DNA of 64,000 nucleotides from G963663495 sp963663495. Lineage in GTDB: Bacteria > Bacteroidota > Rhodothermia > Rhodothermales > Bin80. Within the stretch, counting starts at the first letter, position 1. Each line of letters begins with the position of its first letter. The notes beneath the pieces were generated by a model. It was not told where the DNA came from, did not search any database, and saw only the letters and a program-made list of their open reading frames with translations. The stretch is from the NCBI GenBank assembly GCA_963663495.1, contig OY760427.1:4712001-4776000 (forward strand), in the 5' to 3' direction. Shown here one piece after another: positions 18,096 through 27,796 of this stretch. A program made the position numbers and the translations under genes.

Positions 18096-19580
18096 CTACT
18101 GCACAGGATGCACAAAATTCCAACGGTCAATAGGTGACACGCTTCGTCTCGCCATCAAGGCGTGCATCTGAGCCACCACCTCCGGGCGATCCGCTGCAAC
18201 ATCACGTGTCTCCCCCGGATCATTGGTAAGATCGTAAAGCTCCAAAGGGGCGTTTCCATCAACGTGGCCACCCAACCGCACCGCCTTCCAGTTTCCAATC
18301 CGCGCAGCTTGTGCACCATTCCAACGGCGTGAGTGGTACTCCCAGTACATGGTTGAGGGAGCCACGCTCTGCATCTCCCCCTCAAGCGTAGGAAGAAACG
18401 AAACGCCATCCAGCCCCGTGGACACCTCATAACCGATCAGCTCCGCCATCGTCGGCATCACATCCCAGAATGCCGTTACACGGCCAGAAGTACTGCCAGC
18501 AGCAATCCTCCCGGGCCATCGCGCAATCATGGGGACACGAATGCCTCCCTCGTACACCTGCCCCTTTCCACCACGTAGCGGGCCGCTGCTATTGAATAAT
18601 TGCGTATCAACACTCTCAAGAAAGGTGGGGCCGTTGTCGCTGGAAAAGACGACCAGCGTATTCTTGCGCAGCCCCATTTCATCAATCACATCCAGAATAC
18701 GACCCACATGGGCATCCATGCGGGTAATCATGCCTGCATAAGCGGACTTTGGGCGCACATGGGGCAGATACCCATGTGCGCCAAGATCCGGCTCCTCGTC
18801 GAACACGCCGTCATAGCGGGCTAGCTCTTCATCCGGCACTTGCAGAGCTAAATGAGGAGCCATATGCGGAAAGTAAAGGAAGAAAGGCTGGTTTGCATGC
18901 GCGCGGATAAAGTCCTCCGCCTCCTGTGCCATCAGATCTGGGGCATAATCTAGCCCCTTGTAGCGCTCGTATTCGGCGGGATCGTAAGGATCTTCACCTT
19001 CAAATTCCTGGTGAGGATGAAAATACCCGTTACGGAGCGTATCCCACTCGGTATTGCGCCACAGGTGGCTGGGATAGTAGTTATGCGCCTGTTTCTGGTC
19101 CAGATACCCATAGAAAAAGTCAAATCCCTGCAGATTGGGTACCCCCGTCGACCCAGGGCCCCCGAGGCCCCACTTGCCGACAGCCGCGGTAGCATAACCC
19201 ATCTCCTGCAGCATCCTACCCATGGTGAATGTCCCTGGCTCAAGCGGCAGCTGGCCGCGTTCCTCCGAATCAAGGAAGCCCCCCAATTCATAGTTATCAC
19301 GGACTTGACAATTGCCTGTATGCTTGCCCGTGAGCAGCGTGCAGCGTGATGGCGCGCAAACCGGACTCCCACTGTAATGCTGCAGAAAGCGCATACCCTC
19401 CTCGGCCAATCGGTCCAGATGGGGAGTCTCAATCAGCGTCTGGCCATAGGATCCCAACTCCCCATACCCCAAGTCGTCCGCAAGGATGTAAACGATGTTG
19501 GGCGGCCGCCGGGCCGGCTCAGGGGCAGCGCAGCCAAAAGCGACTACACACAGCAGAAGCCAGCATGTCTGTTTGAGCAT
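18096..19580 (-). CDS. Arylsulfatase-type sulfatase, lipoprotein
   Basis: Hydrolyses sulfate esters; in this context it probably desulfates a polysaccharide or its oligosaccharides. The start at 19580 gives a signal peptide ending V-A-F-G-C with lipid-attachment Cys17, so it is predicted to sit in an envelope membrane. The formylglycine motif C-A-P-S-R is at residues 75-79, and the metal-binding D-D pair follows N-I-V-Y-I-L-A near residue 34. G-K-W-G-L-G and S-S-D-N-G-P, both typical of the S1 alkaline-phosphatase-fold sulfatases, are present. The stretch G-Y-L-D-Q-K-Q-A-H-N-Y-Y-P resembles subfamily S1_16, but this was not searched. At 494 residues its length is normal. Activity needs a formylglycine-generating enzyme, which is not encoded here. 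It lies 62 bases downstream of the esterase gene on the same strand, so they are probably cotranscribed. Confidence 0.92.
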   Translation of the reverse strand: MLKQTCWLLLCVVAFGCAAPEPARRPPNIVYILADDLGYGELGSYGQTLIETPHLDRLAEEGMRFLQHYSGSPVCAPSRCTLLTGKHTGNCQVRDNYELGGFLDSEERGQLPLEPGTFTMGRMLQEMGYATAAVGKWGLGGPGSTGVPNLQGFDFFYGYLDQKQAHNYYPSHLWRNTEWDTLRNGYFHPHQEFEGEDPYDPAEYERYKGLDYAPDLMAQEAEDFIRAHANQPFFLYFPHMAPHLALQVPDEELARYDGVFDEEPDLGAHGYLPHVRPKSAYAGMITRMDAHVGRILDVIDEMGLRKNTLVVFSSDNGPTFLESVDTQLFNSSGPLRGGKGQVYEGGIRVPMIARWPGRIAAGSTSGRVTAFWDVMPTMAELIGYEVSTGLDGVSFLPTLEGEMQSVAPSTMYWEYHSRRWNGAQAARIGNWKAVRLGGHVDGNAPLELYDLTNDPGETRDVAADRPEVVAQMHALMARRSVSPIDRWNFVHPVQ

Positions 19581-19642
19581 GGAGCTATATGCGCAATTCG
19601 GAGATAGCAACGGTTGGTGGTATCATGCTAATCTGTCCAACA

Positions 19643-21565
19643 TCAGCGGTCGGTCCTGAAGGGTGCGGCCGGGAGCCCCTCCATATTGTACAGATTGGCC
19701 TGATCCGGATTGTCTGCCCAGGCGTACCGCACGGCGGTGGGGCTGCTGACATCCGAACTGGAAACAATAACATCGCTCCCCTCAATGCGTGCATCCGCCC
19801 AGACGAATCGGCCGTCCGAGCCTGCAACGGCGAAGCCACCTACCTCATCCCCGCGCGCCATAAGCCCGGTACCAATGTGATCAAAGGTAATCCGGACATC
19901 GTTGCCAACAATCCTGTGTTCCCGATACATGGGTCCCGAGTACACGAGATTCTCACCGTACGCCAAGTGGCGCGCCGCAAGTGCGAGCCGGTGGCCGACA
20001 TCCTGTTTGTTGCGCGGATGAATATCGTCGGCTTCACCGATATCAATGATGATCGCCTGCCCGACTCCGGGAAGCGCCAAAGCCGCAGATTGCGACTCAC
20101 GCAAGATTGCCCAGTGACTTTCCGAGGGCTCCGGTTGTGCCGCAAGAAAATTGGCAAGTGAAACAAAGAGGAACGGAGCCTTTTCGTGACCCCACTCCGT
20201 CCGCCACTGTGTGATCATGGCCTGAAACTGCTCGGCATACCGGGTTGCATCCGCTTCATTACCAGCATTGGATTCGCCCTGATACCAGATAAATCCTGTC
20301 ATGGGAAAGGACAGGATGGGGTGAATCATCTTGTTGTAAAGCACCGTTGCGAGTTGGTTCTTGCCCGCGTTCTCGTTCACGGAGAACTGGCTGACACGAA
20401 ACTTCCATGTATCCTCAAGCGCGACAGTAGAGTCAACTAGCTCAATACGTGGCATGTTCTCGCCGCCCAGCATACCACCTTGGCCCCCCAAGTCCACTAC
20501 CCGAACCGTGATGGAATTGGTGCCAGGCTGCAGCATGTCGACGGCAACGGGGTAGCTCCGCGCCTGGTTGTACACGGTCGTTTCGCCGACCAGTGTCCCG
20601 TTTATCCAAGTCATGTCCTGATCGTCAATGCTGCCAAGGTGCAATACCGCATCGGACAGCATGTCCGCACTGAGCGCTACCGTAGTCCGGTACCAAACTA
20701 CCCCGTCCAGTCCATCATACCCTGCACTTTCCCAACTGCCAGGCACGGCAATGTCATCCCATCCAGCATCATCAAAACCGGGATCTGCCCAGAGTGCGTC
20801 GCCGTCCATAAATCCTGCATCTTCCGTTTCCGAGGCACCGTAGGTCATTATGAACCGCTCCCGATGTTCCGCAAAAGAGAGGCTATCAGATAGTAGTAGA
20901 GCGGCAACCGAATCCGCATGCAGTCTGAGCGCATCGGGGCTCATCCAAGCCTCAATCCGGCTACCGCCCCAAGACGTATTCAGGATGCCTATTGGCACAT
21001 CCGCAGAAGCACGTAATGCCCGCGCAAAGAAGTATCCAACCGCAGAAAAGGCACCCACATGCGCAGAATCTGCAGGATGCCACTCCCCACCCGCGAGTAC
21101 CAAAGATGGCTGGCGTGCCCAGGTACGCGGTACCTTGAAGTGACGAATCAAAGGATCATTGGCGCTCGCAATTTCCTGATCCGCATCTGCAGAAAGGGCA
21201 ACAGACCACTCCATGTTGGACTGTCCGGATGCAATCCAAACATCGCCATACCATACATCCGCAATGTTGATCTGCTCATCGCCACTAGATACCGTAATGC
21301 TGTGGGGGCCGCCTGCTTCCCGCGGCGGAATCTCTATGCGCCAAGTACCATGCCGGTCAGCGCTGCCGTCCAGCTCCATGTCGTCCAATCGAAAGGAAAC
21401 AGTAGCCATAGGTGTGGCCTTCCCCCACACGGGCACTGTAGCGGATCGCTGCAAAATCATACCGTCAGAAAACAGTCGGGAGGTAGACAGCGGGATATGC
21501 TCCGGGGTGCAATCGGACCCGGCAATTAACAGTACAAACGAGGAGATGAGGACTATCACTTTCAT
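19643..21565 (-). CDS. Sialate O-acetylesterase-like SGNH carbohydrate esterase
   Basis: Predicted to remove O-acetyl groups from glycans (SASA/DUF303 family). An N-terminal hydrophobic signal (about residues 1-18) is followed by a beta-sandwich segment with M-I-L-Q-R and P-V-W-G typical of these enzymes. The nucleophile motif G-Q-S-N-M-E has its Ser at about 116. N-T-S-W-G-G-S-R-I-E-A-W-M and W-Y-Q-G-E-S-N are family blocks, and the catalytic Asp/His motif D-D-I-H-P lies near 512. A jelly-roll insert (about 240-390) interrupts the hydrolase domain, as is usual for the family. At 640 residues it is full length. No T9SS sorting domain is present. It diverges from the TonB receptor gene across a 161-base intergenic region. 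The true substrate need not be sialic acid; acetylated uronate or hexose is equally possible. Confidence 0.9.
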   Translation of the reverse strand: MKVIVLISSFVLLIAGSDCTPEHIPLSTSRLFSDGMILQRSATVPVWGKATPMATVSFRLDDMELDGSADRHGTWRIEIPPREAGGPHSITVSSGDEQINIADVWYGDVWIASGQSNMEWSVALSADADQEIASANDPLIRHFKVPRTWARQPSLVLAGGEWHPADSAHVGAFSAVGYFFARALRASADVPIGILNTSWGGSRIEAWMSPDALRLHADSVAALLLSDSLSFAEHRERFIMTYGASETEDAGFMDGDALWADPGFDDAGWDDIAVPGSWESAGYDGLDGVVWYRTTVALSADMLSDAVLHLGSIDDQDMTWINGTLVGETTVYNQARSYPVAVDMLQPGTNSITVRVVDLGGQGGMLGGENMPRIELVDSTVALEDTWKFRVSQFSVNENAGKNQLATVLYNKMIHPILSFPMTGFIWYQGESNAGNEADATRYAEQFQAMITQWRTEWGHEKAPFLFVSLANFLAAQPEPSESHWAILRESQSAALALPGVGQAIIIDIGEADDIHPRNKQDVGHRLALAARHLAYGENLVYSGPMYREHRIVGNDVRITFDHIGTGLMARGDEVGGFAVAGSDGRFVWADARIEGSDVIVSSSDVSSPTAVRYAWADNPDQANLYNMEGLPAAPFRTDR

Positions 21566-21692
21566 GGAGGCATACTAGATCTTAACAAGGTCACTAAAAT
21601 AGCAATTCGATGATGTTACGGGAATAACGCACCGATTTCGTGGCTTCATCCACACAAACAGCGCCGGAATAGTTGCAACCAAGCGAGGTTTT

Positions 21693-21718
21693 TTGTAATG
21701 TTGTATGACATATTACAA
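21693..21718 (+). promoter_or_regulatory. Inverted repeat before the TonB receptor gene
   Basis: TTGTAATGT and ACATATTACAA form an imperfect dyad with arms TTGTAAT/ATTACAA separated by 12 bases, ending 8 bases before the ATG at 21727. It lies in the 161-base gap between divergent transcription units. It may be an operator for a local regulator or an mRNA 5' hairpin that hides the ribosome-binding site. No regulator gene is encoded in the locus. Supported only by the symmetry and position. Confidence 0.4.
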
Positions 21719-21726
21719 GACGAAAT

Positions 21727-24549
21727 ATGGACCGGTCAAGTGTTTCACGTTGCGGGTGGTTCCTTGCAGTCAGCGTTCTTGTGTTTTCAGCCCAAACGAA
21801 CGCACAGTCCGGCAAGATCACCGGCGTGGTAGCGGATAATGATGGCGAGCCCATGGTGGGCGTCAACGTGGTGGTTGAAGGGACGTTGCGCGGGGCATCC
21901 ACGGATGTTGATGGACGGTATTTTATATTGAATATTGAGCCTGGTACGTACGGGTTGCGTGCATCTTTCGTGGGGTTCAGAACCGTGACGCAGTCCGACG
22001 TCATCGTTAATATCAACCGTACGACCACTGTAGATTTTGCGCTGGCAATCGCAGAAACGGAGGGCGAGGAAATTTTGGTTGTCGCGGAACGCCCCGATGT
22101 GGACCCGGACCAGACTGCTACCCTGGAAATCGTTCGCCCCGAGGAGGTAGAGCAGATTGCCGGCGTAACCGACCTGTCCCATGTTTTGGGACTGCAAGCC
22201 GAAGTGAATGATGGCCACTTTCGGGGCGGCAGGTCCAACGAAGAGAATTATGTACTTGCCGGCATGGGTATTGTAAACCCGCTCAACTCCAGCCGCTCCT
22301 TTACACCAATGCTCAGTGCGGTGGATGAAGTAGAGGTGATTACCAGCGGCTTCTCCGCTGAATACGGCAACGCCTTGAGCGGCGTGATTAACATTTCCAC
22401 GAGAGAAGGAGGCCAGCGCTGGAATACCCGTGCTGAGTTTCGGGCACGCGCTCCATCGTACAAACATTTTGGCGGAAGCGTGTTCGACTCTGCAACCAAT
22501 CCCTACATCCGGCTGGTGGATAACTTGGAGTGGTGGCAAGCTCCGGATCCCGAGAACGACGACAAGCCCCGATGGCAGGGCGCCATCGGCCGCGGCTTCG
22601 GATCCCGCGTGGACCCGGAAGAAGGTGCACAATTGGCCTATGACCTTTGGAGGCGTACCCACCGCGATGTGGGATACGAGTACAATAACCAGTGGGACGG
22701 ATTATTGGATATGACGCTCGGTGGACCGATTTCGGAGAAGTCTACTATGTTTGTTGCCACGCAATTGAGCCGTGCCTGGCCGATGCTCCCCACGCCGGAG
22801 GCCGACAGAGAGGCCCAGGTCATGGCCAATATCGTGTACAAGCCTGCCCCGGGAGTGAAGGTGAAAATTAGCGGCCTGTATGGCAGCATTTATCAGCAAG
22901 AGTTTTCTAACTCAGCAGGTGGATTCTACCGATGGGTGTACGACCGCGTGGTCGGTGCGAACAAGGTGTTGGACAAGAGCGCCGGTGTCGGGCTAGTGTA
23001 TTCGCATGTGCTGGGCGAACGCACCTATTATGAACTGACGCTCAATGGGATGCAGACCAAGCTTGATGAAGGCGTGGATGTGCTCGCACGCCTTCGGTTT
23101 CGAGACGATATTTCGGACGGGGCCGTCTGGGAGCGGCTGTACTGGGAAGACGGATTCAGGACCGGTGTGATGGATGACGACTTTTTTGACGAGCGATCCA
23201 GGACATACTCCGCTGTCGGTCTACTCAACAGCCAGATATCCCATGCGCACGAGATCAAGGCTGGTTTCCAGTTGAATGTCTACGATATAGATGTCGAAAA
23301 CGGGCTTAACCATTCCTCACGGGCTTCGGCTGTCCGGGAGGTGTACCAGGCCCAGCCGTATGAAGGTGGGCTGTACGTTCAGGATAAGATGGAATTCGCG
23401 GGCATGATCGCCAATGTGGGCCTCCGCCTGGATTTTTATGACCAGAATGTGCAGTACTTCGCAGATACGTTCTCGCCGTTCCGGGACCCGGAGAACCCCC
23501 ATACTATCAGCGAAACCAGTGCACGCAGGAGTGACGCCCCGATCGTCGCACGGCTCCAGCCGCGGCTAGGATTCTCATTTCCTATCAGCGAGCGCGCTGT
23601 ATTCCACATCAACTACGGCAACTACCTGAAGAGACCAGGGCTGGAAAACCTGATCGGCCAGCGCACCACGCTTTTTAATGATAACCTGGGAACTACAGAG
23701 CCTCGTCGTCTGGGCAACCCGCAGCTTGAGCCCGAAGAGACCAAGAGCTACGATGTTGGCCTCGTATTGGGTCTCTCGACTGCTTTTACATTGGATGTGA
23801 GCGGATACTACAAGGATGCGAAAAACCTCATCCAGCGTGTGGTATATATTGACTCCAATGACAATCTGTACGAAACCCTGGGAAACCGGGATTATGCGGA
23901 TATCCGTGGTTTCAGCCTGCGCCTGAACAAACGCAAAGGTGTGGTATCGGGATCCGTTCGGTACCATTTTTCCGTTGCTACCGGCAAGAATTCGACGCCA
24001 ACAGGTCGCAGCCCCATCATTGATGAAACCGGCGAACAAAATCAGGCGCCAAGTCCTCGTGACATTCTGCTGGATTTTGATCGCAGGCATGCCCTGGTCG
24101 TGGTAGGCGGTATCAATTTACCCGCGGAATTCGGCCCCAGCTTCGCTGGCGTACGCCCCCTCGCGCGGCTTCGCATTAACGTGCTCCAGGACAGCCGTAG
24201 CGGCAGACCCTACACACCCAGCGAGCTTCTCGGTGATAACTTCGCCAAGCTGAATACACTGCGCGCGCCATCAGAGCACCAGACGGACCTGAAAGTGACC
24301 AAACAGGTCCGTGCTAATGGCCGGCGGGTAGATATCTTCGGAGAGGTCTTTAACCTATTCAATAAACGTGTCTTCCACTACCAGCGCGTGTTCCTGGATA
24401 GCGAAACACTACGTCGGTACGAACAGGGTGAAAATATTGAGTTAGCCTTACCCGACAGCAATAACCCTGATCTGGCAGCCTTGCAGACATTCCGTATCTA
24501 TTCCAATCAGCCTCGGTCCATCCGCTTCGGGCTTGTCATTAATATTTGA
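21727..24549 (+). CDS. TonB-dependent outer-membrane receptor, carbohydrate-locus type
   Basis: Outer-membrane active transporter, probably for oligosaccharides released by the neighbouring lyases. A signal peptide ends near residue 27 (N-A-Q). A CarboxypepD_reg-like domain (about 30-115, G-x-V-x-D-x-x-G-E-P-M-V-G-V-N-V) is followed by a plug domain (about 130-245, with R-G-G-R-S-N-E-E-N-Y and D-E-V-E-V-I-T-S-G-F-S-A-E-Y-G-N-A-L-S-G-V-I-N). The rest, to residue 940, is a 22-strand-type barrel ending in F-G-L-V-I-N-I. Length is typical. Unlike classical SusC loci, no SusD gene follows; the next gene begins directly after the stop (TGAGTGATG). First gene of the rightward operon. Confidence 0.92.
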   Translation: MDRSSVSRCGWFLAVSVLVFSAQTNAQSGKITGVVADNDGEPMVGVNVVVEGTLRGASTDVDGRYFILNIEPGTYGLRASFVGFRTVTQSDVIVNINRTTTVDFALAIAETEGEEILVVAERPDVDPDQTATLEIVRPEEVEQIAGVTDLSHVLGLQAEVNDGHFRGGRSNEENYVLAGMGIVNPLNSSRSFTPMLSAVDEVEVITSGFSAEYGNALSGVINISTREGGQRWNTRAEFRARAPSYKHFGGSVFDSATNPYIRLVDNLEWWQAPDPENDDKPRWQGAIGRGFGSRVDPEEGAQLAYDLWRRTHRDVGYEYNNQWDGLLDMTLGGPISEKSTMFVATQLSRAWPMLPTPEADREAQVMANIVYKPAPGVKVKISGLYGSIYQQEFSNSAGGFYRWVYDRVVGANKVLDKSAGVGLVYSHVLGERTYYELTLNGMQTKLDEGVDVLARLRFRDDISDGAVWERLYWEDGFRTGVMDDDFFDERSRTYSAVGLLNSQISHAHEIKAGFQLNVYDIDVENGLNHSSRASAVREVYQAQPYEGGLYVQDKMEFAGMIANVGLRLDFYDQNVQYFADTFSPFRDPENPHTISETSARRSDAPIVARLQPRLGFSFPISERAVFHINYGNYLKRPGLENLIGQRTTLFNDNLGTTEPRRLGNPQLEPEETKSYDVGLVLGLSTAFTLDVSGYYKDAKNLIQRVVYIDSNDNLYETLGNRDYADIRGFSLRLNKRKGVVSGSVRYHFSVATGKNSTPTGRSPIIDETGEQNQAPSPRDILLDFDRRHALVVVGGINLPAEFGPSFAGVRPLARLRINVLQDSRSGRPYTPSELLGDNFAKLNTLRAPSEHQTDLKVTKQVRANGRRVDIFGEVFNLFNKRVFHYQRVFLDSETLRRYEQGENIELALPDSNNPDLAALQTFRIYSNQPRSIRFGLVINI

Positions 24550-24552
24550 GTG

Positions 24553-26793
24553 ATGCAACGCTTGTTAATAGTAGTCGTTTTGGCATGCACACTGATCCCG
24601 CCCGTCGCGGGTCAGGCAGTTCGGGACAAGCGTGTACACAGCCGCGGCATGCTACATGAAACGGTTTTCAACACTGGAGAGATTGGTAGGAAGTGGCATT
24701 ACCGGGACCATGACATTACGCAGGATCCTCTAATGGAGTGGCCGGGAAATTCGGCGACGGTCATTGACGGCCTCCAATACAGTGGTCAGCATAATATCAT
24801 TGGCGGCGGCATATCAATTGCTGCCTCGTACGAAGGAACGAACCTGTTTGACCTTACACAGCGCCTATATTCCTTTGGTGGCTCCTCTGGAACAAACATC
24901 CCGATCACGGTTGCCGGCGTGTATTCGTTTCCGTTCTCCATTGAGCGTATCGAAAACTACCCACTGGCGGAGGACGGCAGCCTGAACCCGGCATATGACC
25001 CGAACGAGGCTGAAGAGATCATCACTTCCCGCTGGGGTACCAACACGGGTATTACGGTAACACGCACAAGCCGAGCATGGAGTTATCCGGATTACGATGA
25101 CCTGATTATTTTCGAGTACACGTTTGAAAATACGGGCGATGTTGATGGCGATGATGTGGCAGACAACGAAGAGGCGCTGCACGAAGTGCTCATTGGGTTT
25201 CATTACGGTGTAGCCCCGTCCATGCTGGGTTTCCAGCGGTGGTACGGTACATGGGAGTACGACTTCATGTACAAGAACGACCTGCGTGGCTACTTTGACC
25301 GGCACCGCTGGCTGCGGTATGTCGTCAATATCGGGAACGGCGTGGATGCCGATTTTGCCCAATCAGGGAAGCCGGATCCCAAGTACTTCAAAGAATTTGC
25401 CTCTTCCGGAGCCCATGGAGGAGGCCTAATGTCTCCGCAGACACCTGGTATCCAAATGCTATTCTACGATACGAATCACTTGGCGGTAGAGGGTCAGACC
25501 CTTGCGCTGGATCCGCGCGTAGCAAGCGAGCGCATGATAAATCCCGATGGTACGCTGCGCCAGCCTTTTATGAATAAAGTTGAAAGCGGCAACTCTCGCG
25601 AAGACAAGATGAAACCAAAACTCGTGCCCTATACCCGTTGGAGCGGTACGTACACACCCTACCGGGAACAAGTATTTCCTCCCCCAGAAGGAACGGAAGA
25701 CCCTGATTCGCTTCGATGGACCGGACGCGGAGCATATAATTTCCGGCAGTCCTATAAGGCAGTCGGGCATCATATAGTGTTTGGACCGTACATCCTGAAG
25801 CCCGGCGAAAAGGTGGAGTTTTCGCTTGCGGAGATTGTCGGCTATGGCGCAGCGGATGGTCCAGGCGATTGGGACGAAGGAGGAGGACTTGGCGAAGTGA
25901 TTGACGAGCAACTGCCGTGGCACGAGGTACCCCATTTCGGGGACAGAGTAATGGACCCCTCTTCAGGAGCTACACTTTCGGAAGATTACCTCGGTGAGTA
26001 CGGATATCCCGACTATGTGAATTCGGATGTGCGGACCGTCAAGGATGTTGCCGATATGGCGTACAATGCGTACTCCGGAAAGCAACCGGTGCTGCCATTC
26101 TGGCCGGAGGATGCCCCGCGCGATGGGGTGTACCAGCCGCCAGCACCTCCGCCAGCTCCCGTTTTGTTTACCGGCAACAATGACCGTGCACACGCGGTCC
26201 TGCGCTGGGGACGCGCGCAGGAGGACTTTTCTCACCCCCGTCTTACGGGGCCCGTGGCTCGCTATCGGGTGCAAAGGTCGCAAGCGGCGATTGGACCGTG
26301 GCAGGTACTGGCTGAGATTGCCGTAGGTGACGCAGGAGCTTTAACGGAAGAGGACCAATATGAATTTGTTGACGCGGCAACGACGGTCGGCGAGTCACAG
26401 TGGTACGCGGTTACAAGCGTGGACGGCAATGGCCAGGAAAGCGGCAAGTCGAACCTTACGCTCGTGGCTGCCGAACTGGGAGCCGTGGAAACCCTGAGCG
26501 AAGTGCACGCTGTACCCAATCCATTCTATCTCCAGAGCGGCTTTGAGAGTGGGGCCGGAGGAAGCCCAGCGCAGCAGATTGGCTTTTATGGCTTGCCGGA
26601 GCGGGCAACCGTGGATATTTACTCTTATAGTGGACAGCTAGTAGACACGATTGAGCACGACGCCACCCAGTACTCTACCGCATGGTTTCAGGTGACACGA
26701 AACGATCAGGAGATTGCTTCAGGGGTCTACTTCTTTGTGGTGCACACCCCGCAAGGGGATGTGTATCGAGGCAAGTTTGTGGTGATCAAATGA
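24553..26793 (+). CDS. T9SS-exported protein of unknown function, candidate surface partner of the TonB receptor
   Basis: A secreted protein of about 746 residues. The start is at ATG 24553 (or GTG 24550, directly after the receptor stop), with a signal peptide to about residue 21. Residues 30-540 form a domain I do not recognise, rich in Trp, Tyr and Gly, with blocks such as G-F-H-Y-G-V-A-P-S-M and W-S-G-T-Y-T-P-Y. A fibronectin-III-like segment follows near 545-645, then a T9SS sorting domain (A-V-P-N-P-F ... S-G-V-Y-F-F-V-V ... K-F-V-V-I-K) to the end. The sorting domain predicts export by the type IX system and attachment to the surface. Position and translational coupling to the receptor suggest a role like SusD in ligand capture, but there is no sequence similarity to SusD that I can see. 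Confidence 0.75.
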   Translation: MQRLLIVVVLACTLIPPVAGQAVRDKRVHSRGMLHETVFNTGEIGRKWHYRDHDITQDPLMEWPGNSATVIDGLQYSGQHNIIGGGISIAASYEGTNLFDLTQRLYSFGGSSGTNIPITVAGVYSFPFSIERIENYPLAEDGSLNPAYDPNEAEEIITSRWGTNTGITVTRTSRAWSYPDYDDLIIFEYTFENTGDVDGDDVADNEEALHEVLIGFHYGVAPSMLGFQRWYGTWEYDFMYKNDLRGYFDRHRWLRYVVNIGNGVDADFAQSGKPDPKYFKEFASSGAHGGGLMSPQTPGIQMLFYDTNHLAVEGQTLALDPRVASERMINPDGTLRQPFMNKVESGNSREDKMKPKLVPYTRWSGTYTPYREQVFPPPEGTEDPDSLRWTGRGAYNFRQSYKAVGHHIVFGPYILKPGEKVEFSLAEIVGYGAADGPGDWDEGGGLGEVIDEQLPWHEVPHFGDRVMDPSSGATLSEDYLGEYGYPDYVNSDVRTVKDVADMAYNAYSGKQPVLPFWPEDAPRDGVYQPPAPPPAPVLFTGNNDRAHAVLRWGRAQEDFSHPRLTGPVARYRVQRSQAAIGPWQVLAEIAVGDAGALTEEDQYEFVDAATTVGESQWYAVTSVDGNGQESGKSNLTLVAAELGAVETLSEVHAVPNPFYLQSGFESGAGGSPAQQIGFYGLPERATVDIYSYSGQLVDTIEHDATQYSTAWFQVTRNDQEIASGVYFFVVHTPQGDVYRGKFVVIK

Positions 26794-27788
26794 ACAGGTC
26801 TAACGCATTTATCGCCACTACCGCGATGGGGATGCTGGCACTTACAACCGTGCCAGCATCCGGCCAGAAGGTGGGCACATCCTCCATGCAGTTTTTGAGC
26901 GTCGCACCGGATGCCAGAGCAGTGGGCCTCGGCACGGCCTACAGCGCGATGGCCGAAGGGGCGCACGCGTTGTACTGGAACCCCGCCGGACTGGCCCACA
27001 CACCCACGCACAGCCTAGCCATTGACCGTGTGGACTGGTTTCTGGATGCGGCGCATTATGCGGTGGGGTACGGAGTATCGCTGGGGGGATTTGGCCAGCT
27101 AGGGGCTCACTTTTACCTGGCCCAGATGGGGGAATTTCAAGAAACGCGCGTGGATCAACTCGGATTTGTCCAGCGGGATGGCACATCAGTTTACAACCCC
27201 GGACTAACCGGGAATACCTTTTCCCTGAACAGCTGGGTAGTAGGCATCACGTACGCCCGGAATTTTACCGACCAATTTGCTGCCGGCTTGACAGCAAAGA
27301 TGGCGCGCGAGGACCTTTGGCTGGCTTCGAGCCAAGCCTTTCTGTTTGACTTCGGGATGAGCTATCAGACCGGGTACCGTTCCTTGCGCCTCGGCGCTTC
27401 GGTACAGAACTTTGGAGCCCCGGTATCCTTTGCCGAGGAAGCCTACCCGGTGCCGCTTCTGTTCCGTATCGGCGGTGCTGTAGATGTTGTCGGTTCGTCC
27501 GGCCTGGTACCGCTACACAACACCAGCCGACTAACTGCCACCTTTGACCTGATCCAACCCAACGATTACGATCAGCAATGGGCTGCGGGTGTAGAGTATG
27601 CGTTCATGGAGCGCTTCTTCATGCGGGGCGGATACCAATACAATTATGACATCGCGGACCTGAGCTTCGGGGGCGGACTACGCTGGCCAGTCGGAGCCAT
27701 GGGAGTAGGCATTGATTACGCGTACAGCATGATGACAGAGGCATTTGGTGCAATACACCGGATAGGTCTAACAATCACACATCATTGA
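26790..27788 (+). CDS. PorV/PorQ-type outer-membrane barrel
   Basis: A 332-residue protein starting at ATG 26790, which overlaps the previous stop as ATGA. Signal peptide ends near G-Q-K (residue 24). The N-terminal block D-A-R-A-V-G-L-G-T-A-Y-S-A-M-A ... Y-W-N-P-A-G-L-A is the signature of PorV/PorQ-like proteins (UPF0164-like, related to the FadL barrels). The rest alternates as beta strands, ending G-L-T-I-T-H-H. In T9SS organisms PorV shuttles cargo from the translocon to the attachment complex. A locus-specific paralogue next to four T9SS cargo genes suggests a dedicated shuttle. It may not be the housekeeping PorV. Confidence 0.82.
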   Translation: MNRSNAFIATTAMGMLALTTVPASGQKVGTSSMQFLSVAPDARAVGLGTAYSAMAEGAHALYWNPAGLAHTPTHSLAIDRVDWFLDAAHYAVGYGVSLGGFGQLGAHFYLAQMGEFQETRVDQLGFVQRDGTSVYNPGLTGNTFSLNSWVVGITYARNFTDQFAAGLTAKMAREDLWLASSQAFLFDFGMSYQTGYRSLRLGASVQNFGAPVSFAEEAYPVPLLFRIGGAVDVVGSSGLVPLHNTSRLTATFDLIQPNDYDQQWAAGVEYAFMERFFMRGGYQYNYDIADLSFGGGLRWPVGAMGVGIDYAYSMMTEAFGAIHRIGLTITHH

Positions 27789-27796
27789 GTTCGCCA

